From Pseudomonas fortuita (GTDB taxonomy: Bacteria; Pseudomonadota; Gammaproteobacteria; Pseudomonadales; Pseudomonadaceae), in assembly GCF_026898135.2 (NCBI RefSeq), contig NZ_CP114035.2:1095501-1159500 (forward strand): a stretch of 64,000 nt of DNA. The letters are read 5' to 3'. Shown here piece by piece: positions 49,732 through 58,642 of the stretch. The notes beneath the pieces are model-generated. The model was not told where the DNA came from and did no database searches. It saw nothing but the letters and a program-made list of their open reading frames with translations. Each line of letters starts with the position of its first letter. The stretch's first letter is position 1. Both the position numbers and the translations under genes were made by a program.

Positions 49732-51414
49732 TCAGATGCTCAGGGTCCAGTCCAGTACCCAAAACCCCGGTTCCAGCAGCGGGCGGGGCAGGTCGCTGGC
49801 GTTCAAGGCGCGTTGGTAGTCCAGGCGCAGGCGGCTGCCGGGCAGGCTCAGCTCCAGCCCGGCGGCCGCCCCTGCCAGGCGTTGTGACGGGTTGCCTTGG
49901 GCGGTACGGGTCCAGCCCAGATCCAGGCCGATGTACGGGCGAACCTGGACGGGAGAAGCCCAGGGGAGGGGCAGCGGTTGGCTGAACGTGTTGCGCCAGA
50001 CGGCGCTGCTGGCGCCGGAGTAAGTGCGCAGACGAAACCCCCGCACGGCAGAGTCGTCACTGACCAGTAACTGCTCGACGGCAGGTAACTGATCGCCGCT
50101 GTACTGCAGCCCCAGCTCGCTCTGCCAGCGCCATGGGTTACGGGCCGGGCCCTGGCGCAGGTGCAGCAGGCTGGCGCGGTACTTGCGAAAGTCCGGGCGC
50201 AGGCGCTGCGCACCCAGTGGCGATTGGTCGGCACCGAATGCGTCAATGCCCTGGGCAACCCCGAGGTAGCCGTTCCACAAACCACCCTCCAGCCAGAGCA
50301 GGTTGATACCGGCTTCCACCGTAGTCAGTGTCGGGCTTTGCTGGACGATGACAGCGCCAGCGCTGCGGTTGACCAATTGCTTGCGGTCCAGCCGCACGCT
50401 GGCACTGAGCATGCCTTGCGCGTTGCGCCACAATACCCGTTCGATACCCAGGCCCTGATAGCTGCTGCTGCCGTCGGCAGCCTTGTCGCTGCCGGGCAGC
50501 GGCGCCTGGTAGCGCAGTTCGCTGGCGCTGAGCGACAGCGACCAGGCGCCATAGGGGATGCTGTAGTACAGCGATAGACCTTGGCTTTTTCCAGGGGTAT
50601 CGAGCACGGTGCTGGTCAGCGACAGGCGCAGGTCATCATTGAGGCCCAAGGGGCTGTCCAGGCCAATGCCAAGGTTGACGCGGTGACGACCGGTCAGCTC
50701 GCTGCCACGGTTGTCGAAGCGGCTGTCCAGGTGCCATCGTGACGCGACCTTGTCTGGCTGCACCACCACGCGCGAGCCGCCCTGCAGTTCGCCGGGCAGC
50801 AGGGTGGCGGTCAGCTCGTAGGCGCGCAGGCGGTTGAGCTGGTCCAGACCTTGTTCAAGGTCTGGCAGGTACAGTGGCCGCCCAAGCAGGCCCGGGAATG
50901 CGCTGGAGAGGGACAAGGGCAGGTCGGGGCCCGCCAGTTCGATGGATTCGACAAAGCCTTCGAGTATGACGATGTCCAACGGTGCGCCGTTCTCTGGTGC
51001 TTGCCGCAGGTAAGGTCGGCTGGTCGGATAGCCGGCTTGCACGTAGCGCCGGGTGATGGCCTGGAGCAGCCGGTTTATGTCGGCGATGCCCATGCAGGCA
51101 GGGGTGAGGGCGCGGATGATTGGCGCCAGCGCCGTGTCTGAAAGCTGGTGGTTGCCCGCCACGCGCACGCCATCGACTGCCCAGCAGCGGGCGTCGTGGG
51201 GGGGGCGAGGCGTGCTGTCGGTGGGTTGAGCTGCGGCGGGCGCACGCTGCCAGCGTTCCAGGCGCTGCTGTTGCTCCAGCTGCCGCAGCCCATGCTGTTG
51301 ATCGCGCAGTTGCTGGCTGGCCGGGTCGTCGGCCAGCGCCTGGGCGATGGACAACAGGCCTGACAGGCAACTGGCTGGCAGCCAACGGGCGATGCGGTAA
51401 AACAGGCACGGCAT
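49732..51414 (-). CDS. Two-partner secretion outer-membrane transporter TpsB (ShlB/FhaC family)
   Basis: This 560-residue outer-membrane barrel exports TpsA. After a signal peptide (ALA-D at about residue 28) come a Gln-rich helix, two POTRA domains (about 75-220, the first with VRVAGNHQLSDTALAPII) and a 16-strand barrel with the conserved VRGF motif in loop L6 (DDSAVRGFRLRTYSG). I chose the ATG at 51414, preceded by GGGGTG; a TTG five codons upstream is less likely. Its stop lies 27 bases before the tpsA start, so the two form an operon. Confidence 0.93.
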   Translation of the reverse strand: MPCLFYRIARWLPASCLSGLLSIAQALADDPASQQLRDQQHGLRQLEQQQRLERWQRAPAAAQPTDSTPRPPHDARCWAVDGVRVAGNHQLSDTALAPIIRALTPACMGIADINRLLQAITRRYVQAGYPTSRPYLRQAPENGAPLDIVILEGFVESIELAGPDLPLSLSSAFPGLLGRPLYLPDLEQGLDQLNRLRAYELTATLLPGELQGGSRVVVQPDKVASRWHLDSRFDNRGSELTGRHRVNLGIGLDSPLGLNDDLRLSLTSTVLDTPGKSQGLSLYYSIPYGAWSLSLSASELRYQAPLPGSDKAADGSSSYQGLGIERVLWRNAQGMLSASVRLDRKQLVNRSAGAVIVQQSPTLTTVEAGINLLWLEGGLWNGYLGVAQGIDAFGADQSPLGAQRLRPDFRKYRASLLHLRQGPARNPWRWQSELGLQYSGDQLPAVEQLLVSDDSAVRGFRLRTYSGASSAVWRNTFSQPLPLPWASPVQVRPYIGLDLGWTRTAQGNPSQRLAGAAAGLELSLPGSRLRLDYQRALNASDLPRPLLEPGFWVLDWTLSI

Positions 51415-51495
51415 TGATACACCCCGCAAATGATGTACGGTCTTCGTACTCGTCTGCGTGGATGCTAAAAATTAAGGCATTCGCCTGGATGCAGT

Positions 51496-51524
51496 ACCTT
51501 GCCTAAGCAACTGTGAGGCAAGGT
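51496..51524. other. Perfect hairpin between the L,D-transpeptidase gene and tpsB
   Basis: ACCTTGCCT (51496-51504) and AGGCAAGGT (51516-51524) form a 9-bp stem with an 11-base loop. It may end the upstream transcript or lie in the tpsB leader. A second small hairpin, AGGCCCT-ATATC-AGGGCCT, spans the transpeptidase stop codon (51565-51583). Confidence 0.6.
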
Positions 51525-51574
51525 CGCGTAAAGTGGTGGGAAGGTTCCTACAACCTTTGCCGGAAGGCCCTATA

Positions 51575-52129
51575 TCAGGGCCTGATCTCGATCAACGTGC
51601 CATCACGTACCAGGTCCCAGACCTCCTGCATGTCACGGTTACGCATGGCAATACACCCGTCGGTCCAGTCCAGGGTATGGAAGTACCACTCCGGGTACTC
51701 GTCGTTGATCGGCGTGCCGTGAATCATGATCATGCTGCCGGCACTCACCCCTTCGCGCGTGGCGCGGGCGGCATCGCTCACGTTCGGGTAGTTGATGTGC
51801 ATGGCCAGGTTGAAGCGGTCGCTCTGCTTGCGCCAGTCCAGCCAGTACAGGCCTTCAGGGGTTTTTTTATCGCCTTCGCGTTGCTTGGCGCCCTTGGGCT
51901 GCTTGCCCAGGGAAATGCGGTAGGTTTTCAGCGGCTCGCCACGGCTGATCAGCTGCAAGCGACGCTCGGACTTGATCACCAGCACCTTGTCGATCAGCGG
52001 TTGCATGGCCTGCTGCGAAGGCGACGGCGTTTGCGCTGCCGGCACGGGCTTGCGGATGATGGTCTCGGTGAAGGCCGCCTGGGACACCGAGGTAACGCAA
52101 AGGCAGAAAAGGGCAAGCAACCAGCGCAT
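51575..52129 (-). CDS. L,D-transpeptidase (YkuD domain), exported
   Basis: This 184-residue periplasmic enzyme has a signal peptide (SQA-A at about residue 18) and a YkuD domain with the catalytic pair HGTP and DWTDGCIAMRN (Cys159). The family makes 3-3 cross-links in peptidoglycan or attaches proteins to it. The residue three before Cys is Thr rather than Ser, a common variant. It lies 25 bases after the Nudix gene in the same direction. Confidence 0.9.
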   Translation of the reverse strand: MRWLLALFCLCVTSVSQAAFTETIIRKPVPAAQTPSPSQQAMQPLIDKVLVIKSERRLQLISRGEPLKTYRISLGKQPKGAKQREGDKKTPEGLYWLDWRKQSDRFNLAMHINYPNVSDAARATREGVSAGSMIMIHGTPINDEYPEWYFHTLDWTDGCIAMRNRDMQEVWDLVRDGTLIEIRP

Positions 52130-52154
52130 GGAACGGTATCCCTGAAGGCTTCTT

Positions 52155-52712
52155 CTAAGTAGAGGTCGAGGTCGAGACGTTCATCGGCGGCAGGTACTCA
52201 TGGCCTATGGGGTAGTGCGCCCCGATGCGGTCGCGATAGTAGCATTCTAGTGTGCGCGTGACGGTGCGGAAAGCCAGCTCGCCCCACGGAATCTCATGTT
52301 GTTCGAACAACCGCACTTCCAGGCTTTCGATACCCACATCAAACGCCAGGTCTGCGAGTTCTGCGCGGAAGAACACATGCACCTGGTTGATGTGCGGCAA
52401 ATCGAAGAGCTGGTACAGGCTCATGGGTCCGACCCGGGCGCAGGCTTCCTCGACGGTTTCGCGACGGGCGGCCTGGTCGATGGTTTCGCCGTTCTCCATG
52501 AACCCGGCAGGCAGGGTCCAGAAGCCACGGCGTGGCTCGATGGCGCGCCGGCACAGCAGCACCTGGCTGCCCCAGGTCGGTAGTACGCCAGCGACGATGT
52601 TGGGGTTCTGGTAGTGGATGGTCTGGCAAGACTCGCAGACATACCGCAGGCGGCTATCGCCCTCGGGAATCCGCTGAGTGACCGGCTGGCCGCACGCGCT
52701 GCAGAATTTCAT
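52155..52712 (-). CDS. Nudix hydrolase with N-terminal zinc ribbon
   Basis: This 185-residue protein has a zinc ribbon (CSAC and CESC) and a complete Nudix box (GFMENGETIDQAARRETVEE plus ACARV), which binds Mg2+ and hydrolyses nucleoside diphosphate derivatives. It resembles NudC-like ADP-ribose or NADH pyrophosphatases but is shorter. The ATG at 52712, preceded by AAGGAACC, gives a start at the ribbon; the frame upstream is open without function. The C-terminus ends in a Ser-Thr run. Confidence 0.87.
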   Translation of the reverse strand: MKFCSACGQPVTQRIPEGDSRLRYVCESCQTIHYQNPNIVAGVLPTWGSQVLLCRRAIEPRRGFWTLPAGFMENGETIDQAARRETVEEACARVGPMSLYQLFDLPHINQVHVFFRAELADLAFDVGIESLEVRLFEQHEIPWGELAFRTVTRTLECYYRDRIGAHYPIGHEYLPPMNVSTSTST

Positions 52713-52835
52713 GTGAGGTTCCTTTTGTTCAGGGCTATCTTGGCGTGCAGGCAGGTCTGCCGCAAGCGCAGGGGCTTGGGTGCTTCGCGGCTTTGGTGCA
52801 TCATGCAAGGCAGGCCTTGGATACGAGCGTGCGCA

Positions 52836-53435
52836 ATGCTGGACGAGCTACTTCGCCGAATGAGCAACCACCAACCCGCATCACTGGAAACCGACCGGCG
52901 GTTCCCTGAAGCGGCGGTCCTTTTGCCCATTACCCGCAGCGAAGCGCCCGAGCTGGTCCTGACCCTGCGCGCCAAGGGCTTGTCCACCCATGGTGGCGAA
53001 GTGGCCTTTCCCGGTGGCCGACGCGACCCGGAAGACCCGGACCTGGTGTTTACCGCCCTGCGCGAGGCCGAGGAAGAGATCGGCCTGCCGCCTGGGCTGG
53101 TGGAAGTGATAGGCCCGCTCAGCCCGCTTGTTTCGCTGCACGGCCTTAAAGTGACGCCATTCGTCGGGCTTATTCCCGACTTCGTCGAATACCGTGCCAA
53201 CGATGCCGAAATCGCGGCAGTATTCACCGTGCCGCTGGAATTCTTCCGCCAGGACCCGCGCGACCATACCCACCGTATCGATTATCAGGGGCGCAGCTGG
53301 TACGTGCCCAGCTACCGCTATGGCGAATACAAGATCTGGGGCTTGTCGGCGATCATGATCGTCGAACTGGTCAACGTGCTGTTTGATGCCGGCATCAGCC
53401 TGCACCAGCCACCAGAGCGTTACATCGAAACCTGA
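52836..53435 (+). CDS. CoA pyrophosphatase (Nudix hydrolase)
   Basis: This 199-residue enzyme probably hydrolyses CoA or its derivatives. The CoA-type signature STHGGEVAFPGGRRDPED precedes the Nudix core FTALREAEEEIGL at about residues 85-97. The sequence is intact and typical in length. It is divergent from the zinc-ribbon Nudix gene. The ribosome site is weak. Confidence 0.88.
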   Translation: MLDELLRRMSNHQPASLETDRRFPEAAVLLPITRSEAPELVLTLRAKGLSTHGGEVAFPGGRRDPEDPDLVFTALREAEEEIGLPPGLVEVIGPLSPLVSLHGLKVTPFVGLIPDFVEYRANDAEIAAVFTVPLEFFRQDPRDHTHRIDYQGRSWYVPSYRYGEYKIWGLSAIMIVELVNVLFDAGISLHQPPERYIET

Positions 53436-53479
53436 GCGGGGCTCACCCCGCCGTCTGCGTTCCAGCCTGAGGAGCATGC

Positions 53480-54004
53480 ATGAAATACCGCCTGGGCGAC
53501 CTGCGGGTCGAAAGCCACCCCACCAGTTGGGCTGCACCCAACGCCACGCTGATCGGCAACGTGCGCCTGCAGGCCAATGCCAGCGTGTGGTTTGGCGCGG
53601 TGCTGCGCGGCGATAACGAGCTCATTGATATTGGCGAAGCCAGCAACGTGCAGGACGGCACGGTGATGCATACCGACATGGGCTCGCCGCTGACCTTGGG
53701 CAAGGGCGTTACCGTTGGTCATAACGCCATGCTGCATGGCTGCACGGTGGGCGACTACAGCCTGGTCGGTATCAATGCCGTGATCCTCAACGGCGCGCGC
53801 ATTGGCAAGCACTGCATCATCGGCGCCAATGCGCTGATCGCCGAGGGCAAGGAAATCCCGGACGGTTCGCTGGTGATGGGCTCGCCCGGCAAGGTCGTCC
53901 GTGAACTGACAGAACAGCAGAAACGCATGCTTGAAGCCAGTGCCGCGCATTACGTGCACAATGCCCAGCGTTATGCCCAGGAGCTGGTGGTTGATGATGA
54001 GTGA
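53480..54004 (+). CDS. Gamma-carbonic anhydrase-like protein
   Basis: This 174-residue left-handed beta-helix protein belongs to the YrdA/PaaY family. Hexapeptide repeats run through the protein, with the metal-binding histidines in VMHTDMG and [10 protein letters not shown]. These homologues are zinc-dependent trimers, some with carbonic anhydrase activity. The DUF1289 gene overlaps its 3' end. Confidence 0.9.
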   Translation: MKYRLGDLRVESHPTSWAAPNATLIGNVRLQANASVWFGAVLRGDNELIDIGEASNVQDGTVMHTDMGSPLTLGKGVTVGHNAMLHGCTVGDYSLVGINAVILNGARIGKHCIIGANALIAEGKEIPDGSLVMGSPGKVVRELTEQQKRMLEASAAHYVHNAQRYAQELVVDDE

Positions 54005-54191
54005 TGTTGCAGAGCGGCCGGTAGCTTCGCCGTGCGTGAGCATTTGTGCACTGGACGAGCAGGATATCTGCACGGGCTGCCAGCGTACCGTGGCGGAGAT
54101 TGGCCGCTGGGGGCGGATGGACAATGATGAGCGCCGGGCGGTGCTCAAGCTTTGCCATGAACGGGCAGTAGAGGCTGGCCTCATCCTGTAG
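53997..54191 (+). CDS. DUF1289-domain protein
   Basis: This 64-residue product has the family pattern [20 protein letters not shown] with four cysteines and the [14 protein letters not shown] helix. The cysteines may bind a metal. Function is unknown. The start at 53997 (AGGAG about 13 bases upstream) overlaps the carbonic anhydrase stop by 8 bases; an ATG three bases earlier is equally possible. Confidence 0.85.
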   Translation: MSDVAERPVASPCVSICALDEQDICTGCQRTVAEIGRWGRMDNDERRAVLKLCHERAVEAGLIL

Positions 54192-54280
54192 GCGCGACAC
54201 AAGGCTGCTGCTACAGGGACGGCGTTGCCTGTCGGGGGCGCCAGCGGTAATCTGTTCGGCTTGCCCACAGACGACCCGCC

Positions 54281-54748
54281 ATGTTCTATCTGATTGCCTA
54301 CATCAGCAGCGTAGTGCTGATCAACTACGCCTTTTCCAGCGCCCCGCACCTGGACATCATCTGGTCCGCCTGGGGCGGCCTGGTGTTCATCCTGCGCGAC
54401 ATGGTGCAGACCCGCTTCGGCCATGGTGCCCTGGTTGCCATGCTGGTGGCCCTGGTGCTGTCCTATGTCACCTCGGAGCCGGCCATTGCCTTGGCCAGCG
54501 CCACCGCGTTCTTCATTTCCGAGCTGATCGACTGGCTGGTGTTCAGCATTACCCGCCGGCCACTGCGTGACCGCCTGTGGCTAAGCTCGGCGCTGAGCAT
54601 TCCGGTGGATACCTTCATCTTTTTCGGCATGATCGGCGCCCTGACCCCGGCGGTGATTGGCACCGCGATGGCGTCAAAGTTCGCCGGTGTCACTGCCGTG
54701 TGGCTGGCCATGGCATTTCGCGCCCGACGGGCCGCCGTCGCCGGTTGA
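54281..54748 (+). CDS. VUT-family (queuosine precursor transporter-like) membrane protein
   Basis: This 155-residue inner-membrane protein has five hydrophobic helices and the VUT/YPP patterns (GGLVFILRDMVQTRFG and SELIDWLVFSITRRPL). Related proteins import queuosine precursors. It is shorter than YhhQ (about 220). I see no preQ1 riboswitch in the 89 bases upstream, so the substrate remains uncertain. Confidence 0.75.
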   Translation: MFYLIAYISSVVLINYAFSSAPHLDIIWSAWGGLVFILRDMVQTRFGHGALVAMLVALVLSYVTSEPAIALASATAFFISELIDWLVFSITRRPLRDRLWLSSALSIPVDTFIFFGMIGALTPAVIGTAMASKFAGVTAVWLAMAFRARRAAVAG

Positions 54749-54824
54749 TGGTGTAGAATAGCGGTCCTTTTTCAGCGGGCGGCGCAAAGCCTGGCGCGGC
54801 CCCGGACGCCTTCGAGGACCTGAA

Positions 54825-56006
54825 ATGACACGTATCGGAACCCCCTTGTCGCCCACCGCGACCCGTGTACTGCTTTGCGGCTGTGGCGAGTTGGGCAAGG
54901 AAGTGGTGATCGAGCTGCAGCGCCTGGGCGTCGAAGTGATCGCCGTCGACCGCTACGCCAATGCCCCGGCCATGCAGGTCGCGCATCGCAGCCACGTGGT
55001 CAACATGCTCGATGGCGTTGCCCTGCGCGCGGTGATCGAGGCCGAAAAGCCGCACTATATCGTCCCTGAAATCGAAGCCATCGCCACCGCCACCCTGGTC
55101 GAGCTGGAAAATGAAGGTTTCAACGTGGTGCCGACCGCCCGCGCCACGCAGCTGACCATGAACCGTGAAGGCATCCGCCGTCTGGCCGCCGAAGAGCTGG
55201 ACCTGCCGACTTCGCCGTACCACTTCGCCGACACCTATGAAGACTACGCCAAGGCCGTGGCCGATGTGGGTTACCCGTGCGTGGTCAAGCCGGTGATGAG
55301 CTCGTCCGGCAAGGGCCAGAGCCTGCTGCGCAGCGATGCCGACCTGCAGAAGTCGTGGGACTACGCCCAGGAAGGTGGCCGCGCCGGCAAGGGGCGGGTG
55401 ATCGTCGAGGGCTTCATCGACTTCGAATACGAAATCACCCTGCTGACCGTGCGCCACGTTGGCGGTACCACCTTCCTGGAGCCGGTTGGCCACCGCCAGG
55501 AGAAGGGCGATTATCAGGAATCGTGGCAGCCGCAGGCCATGAGCCCGAAAGCGCTGGCCGAGTCGCAGCGCGTGGCCAAGGCAGTCACCGATGCCCTTGG
55601 CGGTCGCGGGCTGTTTGGTGTGGAACTGTTCGTGAAGGGCGACCAGGTGTGGTTCAGCGAAGTGTCGCCGCGCCCGCATGATACCGGCCTGGTAACCCTG
55701 ATTTCCCAGGACCTGTCGCAGTTCGCGCTGCATGCCCGTGCCATTCTCGGCCTGCCGATTCCGGTGGTGCGTCAGTTTGGCCCGTCGGCGTCGGCGGTGA
55801 TTCTGCCAGAAGGGCAGTCGCAACAGACCAGCTTCGCTAACCTGGGCGCAGCACTGAGCGAGCCGGACACGGCCATTCGCCTGTTCGGCAAACCGGAAAT
55901 CAACGGTACTCGCCGCATGGGCGTGTGCCTGGCGCGTGACGAGTCGGTGGAGCTGGCACGGGCCAAGGCGAACCGCGCTTCCCAGGCGGTCAAGGTCGAG
56001 TTCTGA
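54825..56006 (+). CDS. purT: Formate-dependent phosphoribosylglycinamide formyltransferase (PurT)
   Basis: This 393-residue ATP-grasp enzyme makes formyl-GAR from GAR, formate and ATP, an alternative to PurN. It begins with [20 protein letters not shown], and the ATP-grasp domain contains [15 protein letters not shown], the [14 protein letters not shown] strand and [16 protein letters not shown] with Mg2+ ligands. A TAGAAT -10 box lies at 54754-54759 with no evident -35. The long repeat array starts 14 bases after its stop. Confidence 0.95.
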   Translation: MTRIGTPLSPTATRVLLCGCGELGKEVVIELQRLGVEVIAVDRYANAPAMQVAHRSHVVNMLDGVALRAVIEAEKPHYIVPEIEAIATATLVELENEGFNVVPTARATQLTMNREGIRRLAAEELDLPTSPYHFADTYEDYAKAVADVGYPCVVKPVMSSSGKGQSLLRSDADLQKSWDYAQEGGRAGKGRVIVEGFIDFEYEITLLTVRHVGGTTFLEPVGHRQEKGDYQESWQPQAMSPKALAESQRVAKAVTDALGGRGLFGVELFVKGDQVWFSEVSPRPHDTGLVTLISQDLSQFALHARAILGLPIPVVRQFGPSASAVILPEGQSQQTSFANLGAALSEPDTAIRLFGKPEINGTRRMGVCLARDESVELARAKANRASQAVKVEF

Positions 56007-56019
56007 TCTGAGACCGTAT

Positions 56020-57063
56020 GGGGCCGCGTTGCGGCCCATTCGCGGGACAAGCCCGCTCCCACAGATCACTCGCAATGCCAGCGGCCTGTGATAATCCTGT
56101 GGGGCAGGCTTGTCCCGCGAATGGCCTCCCACAGATCACTCGCAATGCCTGCAGCCTGTGATGATCCTGTGGGGGCAGGCTTGCCCCGCGAATGGCCTCC
56201 CACAGACCACTCGCAATGCCAGCGGCCTGTGATAATCCTGTGGGAGCGGGCTTGTCCCGCGAATGGCCTCTCACAGATCACTCGCAATGCCTGCAGCCTG
56301 TGATAATCCTGTGGGGGGAGGCTTGTCCCGCGAATGGCCTCCCACAGACCACTCGCAATGCCACCGGCCTGTGATAATCCTGTGGGAGCGGGCTTGTCCC
56401 GCGAATGGCCTCCCACAGACCACTCGCAATGCCTGCAGCCTGTGATAATCCTGTGGGAGCGGGCTTGTCCCGCGAATGACCTCCCACAGATCAATCGCAA
56501 TGCCTGCAGCCTGTGATAATCCTTTGGGGGCAGGCTTGTCCCGCGAATGGCCTCCCACAGACCACTCGCAATGCCTGAGGCCTGTGGCAATCCTGTGGGA
56601 GCGGGCTTGTCCCGCGAATGGCCTCCCACAGATCACTCGCAATGCCAGCGGCCTGTGATAATCCTGTGGGAGCGGGCTTGTCCCGCGAATGGCCTCTCAC
56701 AGATCAATCGCAATGCCTGCAGCCTGTGATAATCCTTTGGGGGCAGGCTTGTCCCGCGAATGACCTCCCACAGATCAATCGCAATGCCAGCAGCCTGTGA
56801 TAATCCTGTGGGAGCGGGCTTGTCCCGCGAATGACCTCCCACAGATCAATCGCAATGCCAGCAGCCTGTGATAATCCTGTGGGGGCAGGCTTGTCCCGCG
56901 AATGGCCTCCCACAGATCAATCGCAATGCCTGCAGCCTGTGACAATCCTGTGGGGGCAGGCTTGCCCCGCGAATGGCCTCCCACAGACCACTCGCAATGC
57001 CTGAGGCCTGTGGCAATCCTGTGGGAGCGGGCTTGTCCCGCGAATGGGCTGCAAAGCAGCCCC
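56020..57063. repeat. Tandem array of 14 REP-like 71-bp hairpin units
   Basis: The sequence CGCAATGCC recurs at 56071, 56141, 56212, 56283, 56354, 56425, 56496, 56567, 56638, 56709, 56780, 56851, 56922 and 56993, giving an exact 71-base period (70 in the first step). Each unit holds CCTGTGGGAGCGGGCTTGTC, then CCGCGAATGGCCTCCCACAG, which can fold (CTGTGGGAG with CTCCCACAG, flanked by GTGAT and ATCAC). The left border is a REP element in the opposite orientation. There are no unique spacers. This fills the 1064 bases between purT and the transporter gene. Confidence 0.97.
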
Positions 57064-57070
57064 GGTCCAC

Positions 57071-58369
57071 TCAAAGTGCGGTATTACGGGTCTCTTTCAG
57101 GCACAGCACGGCAATCAAGCTGATCACCGCCGCGACCGATACATATCCCCCCACCCAGCTCAACCCGCCCATGCTGACCAGCTTCTGGGCAAAGAACGGT
57201 GCCGCCGAGGCGCCGACAATGCCGCCCAGGTTGTACGCCGCCGAAGCCCCGGTATAACGCACGTGGGTCGGGAACAGTTCAGGCAGCAGTGCCCCCATCG
57301 GCGCAAAGGTCACGCCCATCAGGAACAGCTCGATCGCCAGGAACAGCGCCACACCGGCCGTCGACCCCGAAGTCAGCAGCGGCTCCATGGTAAAGCCTGA
57401 GGCTACCGCCAGCAGGCCGCCGACGATAAGCACCGGCTTGCGCCCGTAACGGTCGCTGAGCCAGGCCGACAGCGGCGTCGCCAAGGCCATGAACACCACC
57501 GCGAAGCACAGCAGGCCAAGGAATGTCTCGCGGCTGTAACCCAGCGTGGTCACGCCATAGCTCAGCGAGAACACCGTGGAGATATAGAACAGCGCATAGC
57601 ACACCACCATCGCTGCAGCGCCCAGCAGGGTGGGCACCCAATAGTTGGAAAACAGCTCGAACACTGGCATTTTCACCCGCTCATGGCGGGCGACAGCCTT
57701 GGCGAAGACCGGGCTTTCTTCAAGCTTCAGGCGCACATACAGGCCCACCAGTACCAGCGCGGCACTGAGCAAGAACGGAATACGCCAGCCCCATTCACGG
57801 AACTGCTCGTCGCTGAGCGTCAGGGCCAGGGTCAGGAACAGGCCGTTGGCGGCCAAAAAGCCGATCGAAGGGCCCAGCTGCGGGAACATGCCGAACCAGG
57901 CGCGCTTGCCCTCCGGGGCGTTCTCGGTGGCCAGCAACGCCGCGCCACCCCATTCACCGCCCAGGCCCAGTCCTTGGCCAAAGCGCAGCAGGCAAAGAAT
58001 GATCGGCGCCCACACGCCAATACTGTCATAGCCAGGCAGCACGCCGATGGCCGTGGTAGAGACGCCCATCAGCAGCAGCGAGGCAACCAAGGTCGACTTG
58101 CGGCCGATGCGGTCGCCAAAGTGGCCGAACAGCGCCGAACCCAGCGGGCGGGCGAGAAAGGCGATGCCAAAGGTGAGGAAGGCTGCCAGCATTTGCGCGG
58201 TGCCCGACCCGGACGGGAAGAACACCGGGCCGATCACCAGGGCTGCAGCGGTGGCGTAGACATAGAAATCGTAGAACTCGATGGCGGTGCCGATGAAGCT
58301 GGCAGTGGCGACCCGCGCGGGCGAGTTGACCGGCGCGTCAGGCGCTTCGGCATAGGTGCTGCTTGTCAT
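57071..58369 (-). CDS. MFS transporter, metabolite:H+ symporter (MHS) family
   Basis: This 432-residue inner-membrane transporter has twelve predicted helices, FIGTAIEFYDFYVYATAAAL at the start, and the loop 2-3 motif GHFGDRIGRKSTL. The second loop motif (SDRYGRKPVL) confirms the MHS group, which imports compatible solutes, citrate, shikimate or similar acids with protons. I chose the ATG at 58369, preceded by GGGACC, because it begins a typical N-terminus; the open frame upstream has no family features. Substrate unknown. Confidence 0.9.
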   Translation of the reverse strand: MTSSTYAEAPDAPVNSPARVATASFIGTAIEFYDFYVYATAAALVIGPVFFPSGSGTAQMLAAFLTFGIAFLARPLGSALFGHFGDRIGRKSTLVASLLLMGVSTTAIGVLPGYDSIGVWAPIILCLLRFGQGLGLGGEWGGAALLATENAPEGKRAWFGMFPQLGPSIGFLAANGLFLTLALTLSDEQFREWGWRIPFLLSAALVLVGLYVRLKLEESPVFAKAVARHERVKMPVFELFSNYWVPTLLGAAAMVVCYALFYISTVFSLSYGVTTLGYSRETFLGLLCFAVVFMALATPLSAWLSDRYGRKPVLIVGGLLAVASGFTMEPLLTSGSTAGVALFLAIELFLMGVTFAPMGALLPELFPTHVRYTGASAAYNLGGIVGASAAPFFAQKLVSMGGLSWVGGYVSVAAVISLIAVLCLKETRNTAL

Positions 58370-58642
58370 TGAATAGGTCCCTGACAGTCTGGTCCGGCTC
58401 CATGGGCATGGCCCGCAGCGGCGTGCCGAAAAAAGGCAGGCACGGTTGCGCGGGCGCCGGAGCGTTTTGTTGTTGTGTGCGCACGACTGACGATAGCCCA
58501 AGGGGGGTAGGGGCGGCGCGGGCACTGTTCGGGGTGTTGAAGCAGGACCGCAGGGCGTGTCAGTGGAGCGGACTGGCCGTGGAACGCCGGGTGCGGGTAG
58601 CAGGCGTGGCGGCGGGGCTGGGTAAGCGTGACCCGAGTATAG

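Noticed and set aside
54192..54280. A preQ1 riboswitch before the VUT-family gene
   Set aside because: No H-type pseudoknot pattern or A-rich tail can be read in this short GC-rich segment.
56020..57063. A CRISPR array
   Set aside because: The units are contiguous, with almost no variable spacer, the period is 71 bases throughout, and no cas genes are near.
56088..57123. Many 60-120 codon open frames on both strands in the repeat array
   Set aside because: They restart every 71 bases because the unit lacks stops in some frames. A 71-base period rotates frames, so no continuous repeat protein is encoded, and no ribosome sites precede them.
58370..58642. A small gene between the MHS transporter and the CNNM-type gene
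   Set aside because: Open frames here lack ribosome sites, and the longest is just an upstream extension of the transporter frame.
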